Shown here: piece after piece, positions 25,932-34,699 of the stretch | Position numbering within the stretch: the first letter of the stretch is position 1 | Layout of the letters: every line of letters starts with the position of its first letter | Assembly: GCA_964430505.1 (NCBI GenBank) | Contig: CAYSGH010000007.1 | Span: 1-64,000 of the forward strand | DNA from: UBA6176 sp032119375 | GTDB taxonomy: Bacteria; Verrucomicrobiota; Verrucomicrobiia; Limisphaerales; UBA9464 | Direction of reading: 5' to 3' | Length of the DNA stretch: 64,000 nt | The notes under the pieces: model-generated | The model's input: the letters and a program-made list of their open reading frames with translations, nothing else | Told to the model about the DNA's origin: nothing | The model's database searches: none | Made by a program: the position numbers and the translations under genes

Positions 25932-27083
25932 ATGGACATCGCCCCCGACCCCTTCCGCGAACACCGGGAAAAGGGACCCGTTCTTGAAGCCACCTTCCAG
26001 GGCCAGCCGGTTCCCATGATCCTCCGCCATGAGGACGTACGGGCCGCCGCCAAGGACTGGAAGACCTTCTCCTCCGACGCACCCTTCCGCGTCCCCATCC
26101 CCTCCGAGGAGGACGTGCGCTCCATGCGCCAGCTCCCTGTCGAGACCGACCCGCCCGACCACACGGACTACCGGGCCATCGTGGAGCCCTTCTTCCGGAG
26201 GGCGAAGGAGCCCGGGATGATTCATGACGTGGAGCAACTGATCGAGGGCATGGTCGCCGAGGCGCTCCGGCGGCCGTCCATCGAGGTCGTCCGCGAGTTT
26301 GCCCTCCCGCTCCAATCCCGCGCACTCACCTTCCTCCTCAACGTGCCCGTCGCCGAGGCCGACGTGTGGATCGGCTGGGGCACGCATGTCTTCAAGGACG
26401 GGCCCGACGGGCAGCGCAAGGGGGCCGCCTTGGAATCCTATCTTCACCAACGGCTCGACCAAGCCGCCGCCCATCCCGGCCCCGACTTCTTCTCCGCGCT
26501 CAACCACGCCACTTTCCGTGGCCGGCCGCTCACCCGGACCGAGATGATGGGCTTCGCCAACCTCACCTTCGCGGGCGGGCGCGACACCGTCATCCACACC
26601 GTCTCGACTGTCTTTGCGCACCTGGCCGCCCATTCCGAAGCCTTGGACTTCCTGCGCAAGGATCCGCGCCGCGTCGTCAACGCGACCGAGGAATACTACC
26701 GCGTCGTCTCGCCCCTCACCCACATCGGACGCGTGTGCCCCGTCGATAGCCACGTCCACGGTGCCCACGTTCCCGCACAGTCCCGCGTCTCCCTATGCTG
26801 GGCCTCCGCCAACCGCGACGCCGCCGTCTTCGACGCCCCCGACGAGGTTCGCCTGGACCGGAAGCCGAACCCGCACATGGCCTTTGGCGCGGGGGCGCAC
26901 CTGTGCCTCGGGGCCGCGCATGCACGCCTGATCGTGCGCTCATTGCTGGAGTCGCTCGCCCGCCGCGTCCAATCCATCGAGATCCTTGAGGTTCGTGACC
27001 GCGTCGAGGCCGAGGCGACCTACCAGCGGACGGTGGGCTACGAGTCGTTGGTCGTTCGCCTTCAGCCCTCCGACCCCGGATGA
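25932..27083 (+). CDS. Cytochrome P450
   Basis: A 383-residue soluble bacterial P450 (class I type). Motifs in order: the I-helix oxygen-binding region LTFAGGRDTVIHTV (AGGRDT in place of AGxDT), the ExxR pair EYYR (about residues 254-257), and the haem loop FGAGAHLCLGAAHAR with ligand C325. HTDYRAIVEPFF is the conserved C-helix segment. It would hydroxylate a small molecule using ferredoxin-derived electrons; no ferredoxin or reductase gene is adjacent. Its stop overlaps the start of the oxidoreductase gene (ATGA at 27080-27083), so the two products may act in one pathway. Substrate unknown. Confidence 0.93.
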   Translation: MDIAPDPFREHREKGPVLEATFQGQPVPMILRHEDVRAAAKDWKTFSSDAPFRVPIPSEEDVRSMRQLPVETDPPDHTDYRAIVEPFFRRAKEPGMIHDVEQLIEGMVAEALRRPSIEVVREFALPLQSRALTFLLNVPVAEADVWIGWGTHVFKDGPDGQRKGAALESYLHQRLDQAAAHPGPDFFSALNHATFRGRPLTRTEMMGFANLTFAGGRDTVIHTVSTVFAHLAAHSEALDFLRKDPRRVVNATEEYYRVVSPLTHIGRVCPVDSHVHGAHVPAQSRVSLCWASANRDAAVFDAPDEVRLDRKPNPHMAFGAGAHLCLGAAHARLIVRSLLESLARRVQSIEILEVRDRVEAEATYQRTVGYESLVVRLQPSDPG

Positions 27084-28246
27084 GCACGCACCTGCGTCGG
27101 CGGCAGTTCCTTCGGACGATTGCCGCCGCATGGCCTTGGGTGGCAGCGCCGATCGCCGTCCAGGCGCAGGCCGCCCGCCGCACCGTTGCCATCCTCGGCG
27201 ACTCGCAACGCGGCGGGTTCGGGCATGACTTGGACACCGTCTTCATGGGACGGCCCGACCTGGGAGACGTTGTGGTGGCGGACCCAGACCCTGCGGGCCG
27301 CGCGCGGGCTGCGAAGCGGGCGGGGGCCGTGCGGTCCCATGCCGACTGGAGAACCTTGATCGAAAAGGAACGGCCTTGGCTGGCGTGCATCGCGATGCGC
27401 CATGCCACGCCGCACTTCGAGTTGGCACGGGCAGCGCTCGAGGCCGGAGCCCACCTGTACGTCGAGAAGCCCTTCGTCACCTCCCCGGCCGAGGCCGACG
27501 TGTTGCTGGCGCTGGCCCAGGCCCGGGGCCTGCGGATGGCCGTGGCCCACTCCATGCGCATGGCCCCTGCCATTCGCCGCCTCCTCAAGGTGATCCATGA
27601 GGAGGGACGCCTTGGGGAACTCCGCTCGTTGCGTGCCCATGGCAAGCAGGATGCGCGGGCTGGTGGCGAGGACCTCATGGTCCTCGGCGCCCACCTGATG
27701 GACCTGATGCGCCTGTTCGCGGGCGACCCCCAATGGGTTCACGCCTCCGTCCTCCATGAAGGACGCCCCATCACCCATGCCGACCGGCGCCGCGTGAAGG
27801 ACGACGTGGGATGGGTGGCCGGTGACCACGTCCACGCCACGCTCGGATTCGGCGGCGGCGTCCACGGGACCTTCGTCAGCGACGCCCCTTCCCGGGATAC
27901 CCTGGGCCCTTGGGGCCTTGAATGGATCGGCACCCTCGGCTCCGCGCGCATTCTGGCGGACCTCGTCCCGCGAGTCCTCGTCCGCGAGCATCCAAGGGGC
28001 CGGCCCGCCAACCCCGCTGACCCATGGCAACCGCTCGACGGGGTCGAATCTTCCGAAGCGTCACAGCACAACGTCCCGGTGGTGGCAGACTGGCTCGAAG
28101 CCATCCGCCAAGGCCGCGAACCGGAGTGCAGCGGGCACAACGGCGCATGGGCCGTCGAGATGGCCATCGGCTGCCAGGCTGCTGCCCTCGCCCAGACCCG
28201 CCTGCCATTCCCCTTGGCCAGCCGCCGCCATCCGCTGGACCCATAG
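27080..28246 (+). CDS. Tat-exported Gfo/Idh/MocA family oxidoreductase
   Basis: A 388-residue NAD(P)-dependent sugar dehydrogenase-like protein. The N-terminus RRRQFLRTIAAAWPWVAAP is a twin-arginine signal, so the enzyme is exported folded with its cofactor. The Rossmann fold starts VAILGDSQRGG; GAHLYVEKPFVTSP is the EKP motif of the family and the following C-terminal α/β domain carries GAHLMDLMRLF. Tat-exported members are abundant in Planctomycetes and Verrucomicrobia, where they process carbohydrates. It is translationally coupled to the P450 gene; whether they share a substrate is unknown. Confidence 0.88.
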   Translation: MSTHLRRRQFLRTIAAAWPWVAAPIAVQAQAARRTVAILGDSQRGGFGHDLDTVFMGRPDLGDVVVADPDPAGRARAAKRAGAVRSHADWRTLIEKERPWLACIAMRHATPHFELARAALEAGAHLYVEKPFVTSPAEADVLLALAQARGLRMAVAHSMRMAPAIRRLLKVIHEEGRLGELRSLRAHGKQDARAGGEDLMVLGAHLMDLMRLFAGDPQWVHASVLHEGRPITHADRRRVKDDVGWVAGDHVHATLGFGGGVHGTFVSDAPSRDTLGPWGLEWIGTLGSARILADLVPRVLVREHPRGRPANPADPWQPLDGVESSEASQHNVPVVADWLEAIRQGREPECSGHNGAWAVEMAIGCQAAALAQTRLPFPLASRRHPLDP

Positions 28247-28561
28247 GACGGCCAGGCGCGCGGGCGTTGTCATACGCCCTCTACGCCCTTCGACCGGGCA
28301 TTCCGCATCCTCAGCAATGCAAGGGCACCTCGCCGCCCTGGGGGGGGGCGCCGAGGTCCCCGAATTCACTTGATGATCGGCAGGTCCGTCGAGGCTTCGT
28401 GGACCTTGTCACCGCAAGGGGTCCATGGAAAACGTGCCCCCAGGACATGTGGTGTTCACACCGTGCGTTGCAGCGTCGCGTGGTGGTGCCCTCCGGCGTG
28501 GGGGGCATCCTCGGCGTGATTCGTCGGGACAACGTTCCGTGCCTGCGATAACAACGGGGCC
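28247..28561. other. Intergenic stretch with a strong imperfect hairpin
   Basis: No gene seen. Bases 28327-28338 (ACCTCGCCGCCC) pair with 28346-28357 (GGGCGCCGAGGT) at 11 of 12 positions around a G-rich loop. There is no T-tract after it, so it may be a factor-dependent terminator or mRNA-stabilising hairpin for the P450-oxidoreductase operon. Confidence 0.45.
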
Positions 28562-29278
28562 ATGAAGCACCTCGGTTCGTCGTTCCAACTCTTGGCCATG
28601 TCCCTCGTCGCCCTGGCGGCCGACCCCGCTCCACCGGTGGTGACGCCCGCCGCGACCTTCTCGCACGGTGCACCGCCGCCCTCGGACGCCGTCGTGTTGT
28701 TTGATGGCAAGGACCTCTCGCAATGGAAGGCGGGCAATGGCGGCGAACCCAAGTGGAGGCTGGTGGAGGGCGCCATGCAGGTGAACGGGGGCGACATCAT
28801 GACCAAGGAGGAGTTCGGCGATATCCAGCTCCACATCGAGTGGGCGTCCCCGGCCGAGGTGAAGGGCGAGGGGCAGGGCCGGGGCAACAGCGGCGTGTAC
28901 TTCCAAGGCCGCTATGAGATCCAGGTGCTCGACTCCTATCAAAACCCCACCTACCCGAACGGCCAGGCCGCCTCCTTCTACGGCCATGCCGTCCCCCTCG
29001 TGAACGCCAGCCAACGCCCCGGCCAATGGCAATCCTACGACATTGTCTTCCATGCGCCCAAGGGTGGCCCCGATGGCAAGGTCCAGCCTGGATCCTTTAC
29101 TGTCCTGCACAATGGCGTGCTCGTTCAGGACCACATCCCCATCCCGGGCGGGTCCACGACGGCCGCCAAGTTCTCCGGGGTCGCTCCCAAGGGCCCCATC
29201 GTGTTGCAGGACCACGGCAACCCCGTCCGCTATCGCAACGTGTGGGTGCGGCGCCTTGACGCCGCACCCCGCCCGTGA
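28562..29278 (+). CDS. DUF1080 (3-keto-disaccharide hydrolase-like) secreted protein
   Basis: A 238-residue exported protein: signal peptide (MKHLGSSFQLLAMSLVALAA) then a concanavalin-like β-sandwich of DUF1080. Family motifs are clear: VVLFDGKDLSQW, GDIQLHIEWASP, GRGNSGVYFQGRYEIQVLDS and the C-terminal GPIVLQDHGNPVRYRNVWVR. DUF1080 proteins include 3-keto-glycoside hydrolases that act after Gfo/Idh-type oxidation, so this gene fits functionally with the oxidoreductase upstream, though 315 bases separate them. It probably works in the periplasm on oxidised sugars or glycosides. Confidence 0.92.
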   Translation: MKHLGSSFQLLAMSLVALAADPAPPVVTPAATFSHGAPPPSDAVVLFDGKDLSQWKAGNGGEPKWRLVEGAMQVNGGDIMTKEEFGDIQLHIEWASPAEVKGEGQGRGNSGVYFQGRYEIQVLDSYQNPTYPNGQAASFYGHAVPLVNASQRPGQWQSYDIVFHAPKGGPDGKVQPGSFTVLHNGVLVQDHIPIPGGSTTAAKFSGVAPKGPIVLQDHGNPVRYRNVWVRRLDAAPRP

Positions 29279-29377
29279 CCACCCCGCGCAGGGGCTGGGA
29301 ACCTTTCCATGGGGGGAGGGGTTTGCGTGGGCGGGATGTGCCGCGCCGCCACGTCCCCACCCCATGAATCGTTGCGG

Positions 29378-30223
29378 CTACGCGAACGGGTCCTCGTCGT
29401 CCATCGAGGGCCGTGGCGGTGCCGGCGTACGAGGAGCCTTGCCGGGCATTGTCCGGGATACTGCCCCATCGGGCTTGGTGGGGGAGGGCGACGGGGCAGG
29501 GGATGGGTCGGCCGTGCTTTGGGCGGGGGGCGGCGCGGCATGGTTGGTGGGCGTTGCTTGCCGCGCGCTGCTCCACTTCCAGTCTCGTGGCCTGCGGCAT
29601 AGGCCGGCGTTCACCGGGCGAAACTCCACGTTCCGCACCCGCTTCACCACCTCGGCGTCGTCCATGCACGCCTTGAGGTAGGGCATTTTCTCCCACAGTT
29701 CCTCGGCGTCGCGCCCCGCCAGGAGGTTGACTTGGCGCGTCGTGTAGTTGCGCCATTCCCGAACCACGGATCCAGCGTCCACGCCGTCGGCAACGCTGAA
29801 GACCGCTTGCAGGTGGTTCGGGAGCAGGCTCCATGCCCTCAACGTGTACTTCCGGCCGTGTCCGGACTGCAACGCGGCCACCACCGTTCGTGCGACCTCG
29901 TCGTCCCGAAGCCAACAATCGCCGTGCCAACGATTGAGTTCCTCCTCGATCAACCGGGCGATGGTCCGCTTCAGCGCCAGCTCGTCACCCCCCTCCGCCT
30001 CGATCATCGCGGCCGCCCTCCCCTTGATGTCCGTGAGGCATTCCTTCGGCATGGCATCCGCCAGTCGCAGTGTCACGAAATAGGTTCCGACGGGACTGGG
30101 TGGGGTGGCCAGGTTGCCGGGTCGTTGCCCCTCGCCCGGCGTCGGTTGCGCGGGGGGACGTCCCGGGGCGGGACGGCGTGATGGATTGGGGCCGGAACTG
30201 GAATTGGATGGTGTGTTTTGCAT
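29378..30223 (-). CDS. REP-associated tyrosine transposase-like protein, catalytically degenerate
   Basis: A 281-residue protein of the Y1_Tnp/RAYT (IS200-like HUH) family. Recognisable segments: GTYFVTLRL, WSLLPNHLQAVF (the LMPNHVHLL motif), WRNYTTRQVN, a late VEFRPVNAGL (NPVRAGL) and DWKWSSA. The HUH metal motif H-V-H is H-L-Q here, so one metal-binding His is lost, and the catalytic tyrosine helix (usually YYDRYIRD) reads PYLKACMDD. It is therefore unlikely to cleave DNA in the usual way and may be domesticated or dying. Pro/Ala/Ser-rich tails at both ends are unusual for the family. No IS200-type ends or REP arrays were noticed around it. Confidence 0.8.
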   Translation of the reverse strand: MQNTPSNSSSGPNPSRRPAPGRPPAQPTPGEGQRPGNLATPPSPVGTYFVTLRLADAMPKECLTDIKGRAAAMIEAEGGDELALKRTIARLIEEELNRWHGDCWLRDDEVARTVVAALQSGHGRKYTLRAWSLLPNHLQAVFSVADGVDAGSVVREWRNYTTRQVNLLAGRDAEELWEKMPYLKACMDDAEVVKRVRNVEFRPVNAGLCRRPRDWKWSSARQATPTNHAAPPPAQSTADPSPAPSPSPTKPDGAVSRTMPGKAPRTPAPPRPSMDDEDPFA

Positions 30224-30438
30224 GGCAATCAGCGATGCCTAGCCCACCGCCGCCGGCTTTGTTACAGCCGGTTTCCGGCGACGCTGGACGCCGGTTTCAC
30301 GCGCTTCGTCGGCAGCCAGCGGGATGGACCTGTCATGGCCGTGAAGGTGACGCCGTGTTTGGGAGGCCCGGAGTTCGACATTCCCGGAGAATTCCCTTGA
30401 ACTCGTCGGCCATCCCGATACAACAACGGGCCGCTTGC

Positions 30439-30515
30439 GGGGGTGTAGCTCAACTGGTTAGAGCGCTGCCCTGTCACGGCAGAGGTTACGGGTTCGAGCC
30501 CCGCCACTCCCGCCA
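30439..30515 (+). tRNA. tRNA-Asp (GTC)
   Basis: A cloverleaf can be drawn: acceptor GGGGGTG (30439-30445) with CACTCCC (30505-30511), D arm TAGCTCAACTGGTTAGAGC, anticodon stem CTGCC/GGCAG around loop CTGTCAC with anticodon GTC (30473-30475), and T arm with loop TTCGAGC. Discriminator G at 30512 and a genomically encoded CCA (30513-30515) complete it. The outermost T-stem pair is A-C. Discriminator G and anticodon GTC fit aspartate. Confidence 0.95.
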
Positions 30516-30531
30516 CTTTCCTGCAAGTGCC

Positions 30532-30560
30532 AGCTCGCCCTCCCGGCGAGCTTTTCGTTT
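30532..30560 (+). terminator. Rho-independent terminator after tRNA-Asp
   Basis: A perfect eight-base stem AGCTCGCC (30532-30539) / GGCGAGCT (30545-30552) with a five-base loop is followed by TTTCGTTTT. It lies 16 bases after the tRNA 3' end. Confidence 0.85.
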
Positions 30561-31012
30561 TCTGGCATCTCGCGTCGGCACCCTTGCCCTTGCCCTGATG
30601 CCAGGGATGCCGCCCCTGGATCCCAAGCATCCTGGCAGCCTTTGCCTCCGGGACGACGCAGTGCCGAATCCTGCGGGGCGGCACCGTGGTGTCCGCGTCG
30701 GCCAACCGTGCTGACCTCTGGGCGGCAAGATGCCGGGTGCGCACCCCCTGCGCCGTTGGGGCGGACAAGCCTGCGGCGGGTGGTGCAGCGGGCCTTGCCA
30801 GGAAGCGACTTGCCGGTGGGTCCCGAGTTCAGGCATGGCTGGTTTTGGCGAGGTAGCCATGGGCCACGCGACGGCACGCGGAGGACATGGCTCGGAGCGC
30901 AGCCAGATTGCGGGAAGGGTCATGGGGGAATGAGACAAACGTGCATGGACGCTCGCGGCCGTCCGTGCGGCCAGCCTAGCCATGGGCACGGTGGTCGTGA
31001 TATCAACTGCTC
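30561..31012. other. Intergenic stretch before the DUF1501 operon
   Basis: I see no gene, RNA or repeat in this stretch. It should hold the promoter of the downstream DUF1501/PSCyt operon, but I could not identify one with confidence. Confidence 0.5.
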
Positions 31013-32404
31013 ATGTTCGACTTCCTCGCGGAATCCCCCTCGGACCGGGCGCGCCTTTGCGGGGCGGGGGCTTCGAGGCGTGAGTTCCTCCAGGTGGGGG
31101 CGCTGGCGGCGGCGGGGTTGTCGCTTCCCCAGCTGATTCGAGCGCGGGCCGAAGGGCGAGTGCGGCCGGGCCATGACCGGCGCTCGTGCATCATGATCTT
31201 CAACCTCGGCGGCCCCAGCCACATCGACCTTTGGGACATGAAGCCCGACGCCCCATTGGAGGTGCGCGGCCCTTTCAAGCCCATCCGGACGAAGTCCGAC
31301 GCCTTTGAGATTTCCGAGTTGTTGCCGGGCCACGCGCGCATCGCGGACCAGTTCTCGCTGGTACGGTCATGCCATCATGACGGCGCGGCGGTGCATGACG
31401 CGGGCTGGCAGATCATGCAGACGGGGCGGCGCTTCACGGGTGGCATCCAGACGCCGCATGCGGGCGCGGTGGCGTCGCACCTGATGGGGCGGCGGACGGA
31501 CCTGCCGCCGTTCGTGGTGCTGCCGCAGCTCATGGGGCGCGGCGGCGGCAACCTGCCCAATGGCCAGGCCGGCGGCTTTCTGGGCAAGGCCCATGATCCC
31601 TTCGCGCTGATGGCGGACCCGTCGCAGAAGAACTTCCGGGTGCCCGACCTCCTGCCGCCAGACCAGATCGGCGCGGCGCGGCTGGAGCGGCGTCGGCGAA
31701 TGCGGGAGATCGTCGAGGGCGCGACGGCGGCGTTCGAGGCGAGCGAGGACGCGCGGTTGATGGACGAGAACTTCCACGCGGCGTTCCGGATGATGACGAG
31801 CGAGCAGGCGCGGACGGCGTTCGACCTGTCGCGGGAGCCCGAGAAGGTGCGGGAACGCTACGGGATGAACCGGTTTGGCCAGTGCTGCCTGCTGGCGCGG
31901 CGTTTGGTGGAGGCGGGGGTGCGCTTCGTCACGATCAACACGTTCCTGACGGTGTTCGACGAGATCACGTGGGACATCCACGGGTCGAAGCCCTTCACGT
32001 CGATTGCCGGGATGAAGGACATCGTGTGCCCGATGTACGACCGGGCGTACACGGCGTTGATCGAGGACCTGGCCGAGCGCGGCCTGCTGGCGGACACGTT
32101 GGTGGCGAACCTCGCGGAGTTTGGGCGCACGCCGAAGGTGAACCCGGCGGGCGGCCGCGACCATTGGCCGCAGTGTTTCACGGCGTACTTCGCGGGCGGG
32201 GGTGTGCGCGGCGGGCGCGTCGTGGGGGCCAGCGACCCGATTGGGGGGTATCCGGCCGAGCGGCCGGTGAAGCCGGGCGACATCGTGGCGACGATCTTCC
32301 ACAGCCTGGGGCTGGATCCGGCCGGGCATTTGCCGGGGCCGGGCGGGCGGCCGTTCCCGCTGACGGACCTTGGGACGGAACCCATCAAGGAGCTGTTCGC
32401 ATGA
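31013..32404 (+). CDS. DUF1501 domain protein, Tat-exported
   Basis: A 463-residue protein of the DUF1501 family (alkaline-phosphatase-like fold related to sulfatases). A twin-arginine signal is present at about residues 20-42 (SRREFLQVGALAAAGLSLPQ). Family segments include IMIFNLGGPSHIDLWDMKP, ARIADQFSLVRSCHHDGAAV, EFGRTPKVNPAGGRDHWPQ and AERPVKPGDIVATIFHSLGL. DUF1501 genes are nearly always next to PSCyt-DUF1549-DUF1553 cytochrome genes in Planctomycetes and Verrucomicrobia, as here. The biochemical role is not established; export and a phosphatase/sulfatase-like fold suggest periplasmic work on polysaccharide derivatives. Its stop overlaps the next ATG (32401-32404). Confidence 0.92.
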   Translation: MFDFLAESPSDRARLCGAGASRREFLQVGALAAAGLSLPQLIRARAEGRVRPGHDRRSCIMIFNLGGPSHIDLWDMKPDAPLEVRGPFKPIRTKSDAFEISELLPGHARIADQFSLVRSCHHDGAAVHDAGWQIMQTGRRFTGGIQTPHAGAVASHLMGRRTDLPPFVVLPQLMGRGGGNLPNGQAGGFLGKAHDPFALMADPSQKNFRVPDLLPPDQIGAARLERRRRMREIVEGATAAFEASEDARLMDENFHAAFRMMTSEQARTAFDLSREPEKVRERYGMNRFGQCCLLARRLVEAGVRFVTINTFLTVFDEITWDIHGSKPFTSIAGMKDIVCPMYDRAYTALIEDLAERGLLADTLVANLAEFGRTPKVNPAGGRDHWPQCFTAYFAGGGVRGGRVVGASDPIGGYPAERPVKPGDIVATIFHSLGLDPAGHLPGPGGRPFPLTDLGTEPIKELFA

Positions 32405-34680
32405 GGACGATGCGGGGTGTGAAGGCGTGGATGCAGCGCGTGGGCGCGGCGACTGGGACGCTTGCGGCTTGCATGGCGTGGGTGGCGTGCAGCGCGCTGG
32501 GCGGAAGGGCTCGCGCTGCCGACGGCCCGGAGCCGTCGTTTCGCAACGACGTGTTGCCCATCCTTTCCAAGGCGGGCTGCAACGGGGGCGGTTGCCACGG
32601 CGCGTTGGCGGGCAAGGGCGGGTTCCGGCTCTCGTTGTTCGCGTACAACCCGGAGGCGGATCACCTGGCGATCACGCGCGAGTCCCAGGGGCGTCGCATC
32701 GAGGTGGGCGCGCCGGGCCTGAGCCTGTTGCTGACGAAGCCGACGGGCGCGGTGCCCCACAAGGGTGGGCGCCGGATCGAGCCGGGGTCGGAGGATTACC
32801 AGACGCTGGCGCGGTGGATTGCAGCGGGCGCGCCGGGGCCGGGGCCGCGCGACCGGAAGGTCGTGCGGTTGCTTGTTGAGCCACCCGAGCAGGAGGTGGC
32901 ACCGGGCCAGAAGGTGCCGGTGCGCGTGACGGCGGTGCACGACGACGGAAGCCGGCGTGACGTCACGCGCTGGGCGCGGTTTGCCTCGACGGACGAGACG
33001 GTCGCGTCCGTGGACGGCCAAGGGACGGTGACCGTGCTGGGGCCCGGCTTGGGGGCGGTGACGGCGTGGTATGCCTCGCAGATCGTCGTGGCGCGGGTGG
33101 TGGCGCCGCATCCGCACGTCGTGGACGAGGCGGCGTGGAAGGCTTTGGACGGGACGAACCGCATCGACCGTCTGGTGCAGGCGCAGTTGCGTCGGCTCCG
33201 GCTGGCTCCCTCGCCGCGCGCGGACGACGCCACATGGCTGCGGCGCATGACGCTGGACACGGCCGGACGACTGCCCACGCCCGTCGAGGTCCGCGGGTTC
33301 GTGGCGGATGCGGACCCGGGCAAGTACGGGCGGTGGGTGGACCGGATGCTGGCGTCGGAGGAGTTCGTGGACGCGTGGACGTACCGGTGGTCGGACGTGT
33401 TGCTGGTGAGCGGGGCGAAGCTGCGTCCGGCGTCGGTAAAGGCGTATCACGGGTGGATCCGGGAACGCGTGGCGACGAACGCGCCGTGGGACCGGATGGT
33501 GCGGGAGTTGGTGACGTCGCGGGGATCGTCGCTGGAGGACGGGGCCTCGAACTTCTACGCGATCCACCAGGACCCGGAGTCGATGGCGGAGAACGTGAGC
33601 CAGGCGTTCCTGGGGTTGTCGATCAACTGCGCGCGTTGCCACAACCATCCGTTGGAGAAGTGGACGAACGACGAGTACTACCGCTTTGCCAACCTGTTCG
33701 CGCGCGTCCGGGCGAAGGGCTGGGGCGGGGACGCGCGCAACGGCGACGGCAGGCGGACGGTGTACGTGGAGGCGCGCGGCGACCTGATCCAGCCGCGCAC
33801 GGGCAAGCCGCAGCCGCCGGCCCCGCTGGACGGGGCGGCGCTGGATCCCGCCGACCCGCGCGACCGTCGCGAGGTGTTGGCCGAGTGGCTGACCTCGCCC
33901 TCGAACCCCTACTTCAGCCGCGCCATCGCGAACCGCGTCTGGGCGGCGTACATGGGGGTGGGGTTGGTGGAGCCGGTGGATGACCTGCGCGTGTCCAACC
34001 CGGCGTCGAACGAGGCGTTGCTATCGGAGTTGGCGGCGTTCCTTGTGGCGAACCGGCATGACCTGCGGGCGTTGATGCGTTGGATCCTGACGAGCGAGAC
34101 GTACGCGCGCTCGGGCGAGCCGCTGGCGACGAACCGCGAGGATCGCCGGCATTACTCGCGGCACTTCGCACGGCGGCTCCCGGCGGAGGTGCTCAGCGAC
34201 GCGATCGCGGCGGTTACCGGCGTGCCGGACCGGTACACGGAGCTGGCGTTGTCGGATGGATCGACGGAGGCGACGACGCAGTTCACGAACGTGACGCGTT
34301 CGCTGCAGCTCGCGGATGCGTCGGTGAAGTCGTACTTCCTGCGGACGTTCGGGAGGAACCAGCGGGAGATCACGTGCGAGTGCGAGCGCTCGAACCAGCC
34401 CAGCCTGGTTCAGGTGCTGCACCTGTCGAATGGCAGCACGGTGAATGGCAAGCTGGCGTCGCCCGAGGGGCGGCTGGCGCGGATGGTGTCGGAGATTGCG
34501 GACGATGGGCGCCTCGTGGAGGAGGCGTACCTGCTGTGCTTGTCGCGCCCGCCACGCCCGGCGGAGAAGGCCGCGCTGGCGGCGCAGTTGGCGGCGGCGG
34601 GGCCGTCGGGGCGGCGCGAGGTAGCCGAGGACCTGATGTGGTCGCTGCTCACCAGCCGCGAGTTCCTGTTCCAGCACTGA
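32401..34680 (+). CDS. Planctomycete-type cytochrome c protein (PSCyt1, BIG2, DUF1549, DUF1553)
   Basis: A 759-residue exported protein. After a signal peptide (to about residue 40) comes a PSCyt1-type haem domain with CNGGGCH, then an Ig-like BIG2 module (VRVTAVHDDGSRRDVTRWA), then DUF1549 (NRIDRLVQAQLRRLRLAPS) with a second haem-type motif CARCHNHP, and the C-terminal DUF1553 (PFSRAIANRVWAAYMG-like region). It is the usual partner of the DUF1501 protein and is translationally coupled to it. The CXXCH motifs would be loaded by the CcsA/ResB system encoded at 9-12 kb. Function of this pairing is unproven; a periplasmic redox step in sugar or sulfated glycan use is commonly suggested. Confidence 0.92.
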   Translation: MRTMRGVKAWMQRVGAATGTLAACMAWVACSALGGRARAADGPEPSFRNDVLPILSKAGCNGGGCHGALAGKGGFRLSLFAYNPEADHLAITRESQGRRIEVGAPGLSLLLTKPTGAVPHKGGRRIEPGSEDYQTLARWIAAGAPGPGPRDRKVVRLLVEPPEQEVAPGQKVPVRVTAVHDDGSRRDVTRWARFASTDETVASVDGQGTVTVLGPGLGAVTAWYASQIVVARVVAPHPHVVDEAAWKALDGTNRIDRLVQAQLRRLRLAPSPRADDATWLRRMTLDTAGRLPTPVEVRGFVADADPGKYGRWVDRMLASEEFVDAWTYRWSDVLLVSGAKLRPASVKAYHGWIRERVATNAPWDRMVRELVTSRGSSLEDGASNFYAIHQDPESMAENVSQAFLGLSINCARCHNHPLEKWTNDEYYRFANLFARVRAKGWGGDARNGDGRRTVYVEARGDLIQPRTGKPQPPAPLDGAALDPADPRDRREVLAEWLTSPSNPYFSRAIANRVWAAYMGVGLVEPVDDLRVSNPASNEALLSELAAFLVANRHDLRALMRWILTSETYARSGEPLATNREDRRHYSRHFARRLPAEVLSDAIAAVTGVPDRYTELALSDGSTEATTQFTNVTRSLQLADASVKSYFLRTFGRNQREITCECERSNQPSLVQVLHLSNGSTVNGKLASPEGRLARMVSEIADDGRLVEEAYLLCLSRPPRPAEKAALAAQLAAAGPSGRREVAEDLMWSLLTSREFLFQH

Positions 34681-34699
34681 ACCCATGCAAGGCGACCCG

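Noticed and set aside
24378..26768. Long minus-strand open frame of about 800 codons
   Set aside because: It is antisense to the DUF2723 and P450 genes; the translation is Gly/Val/Glu-rich low-complexity produced by GC-rich codons.
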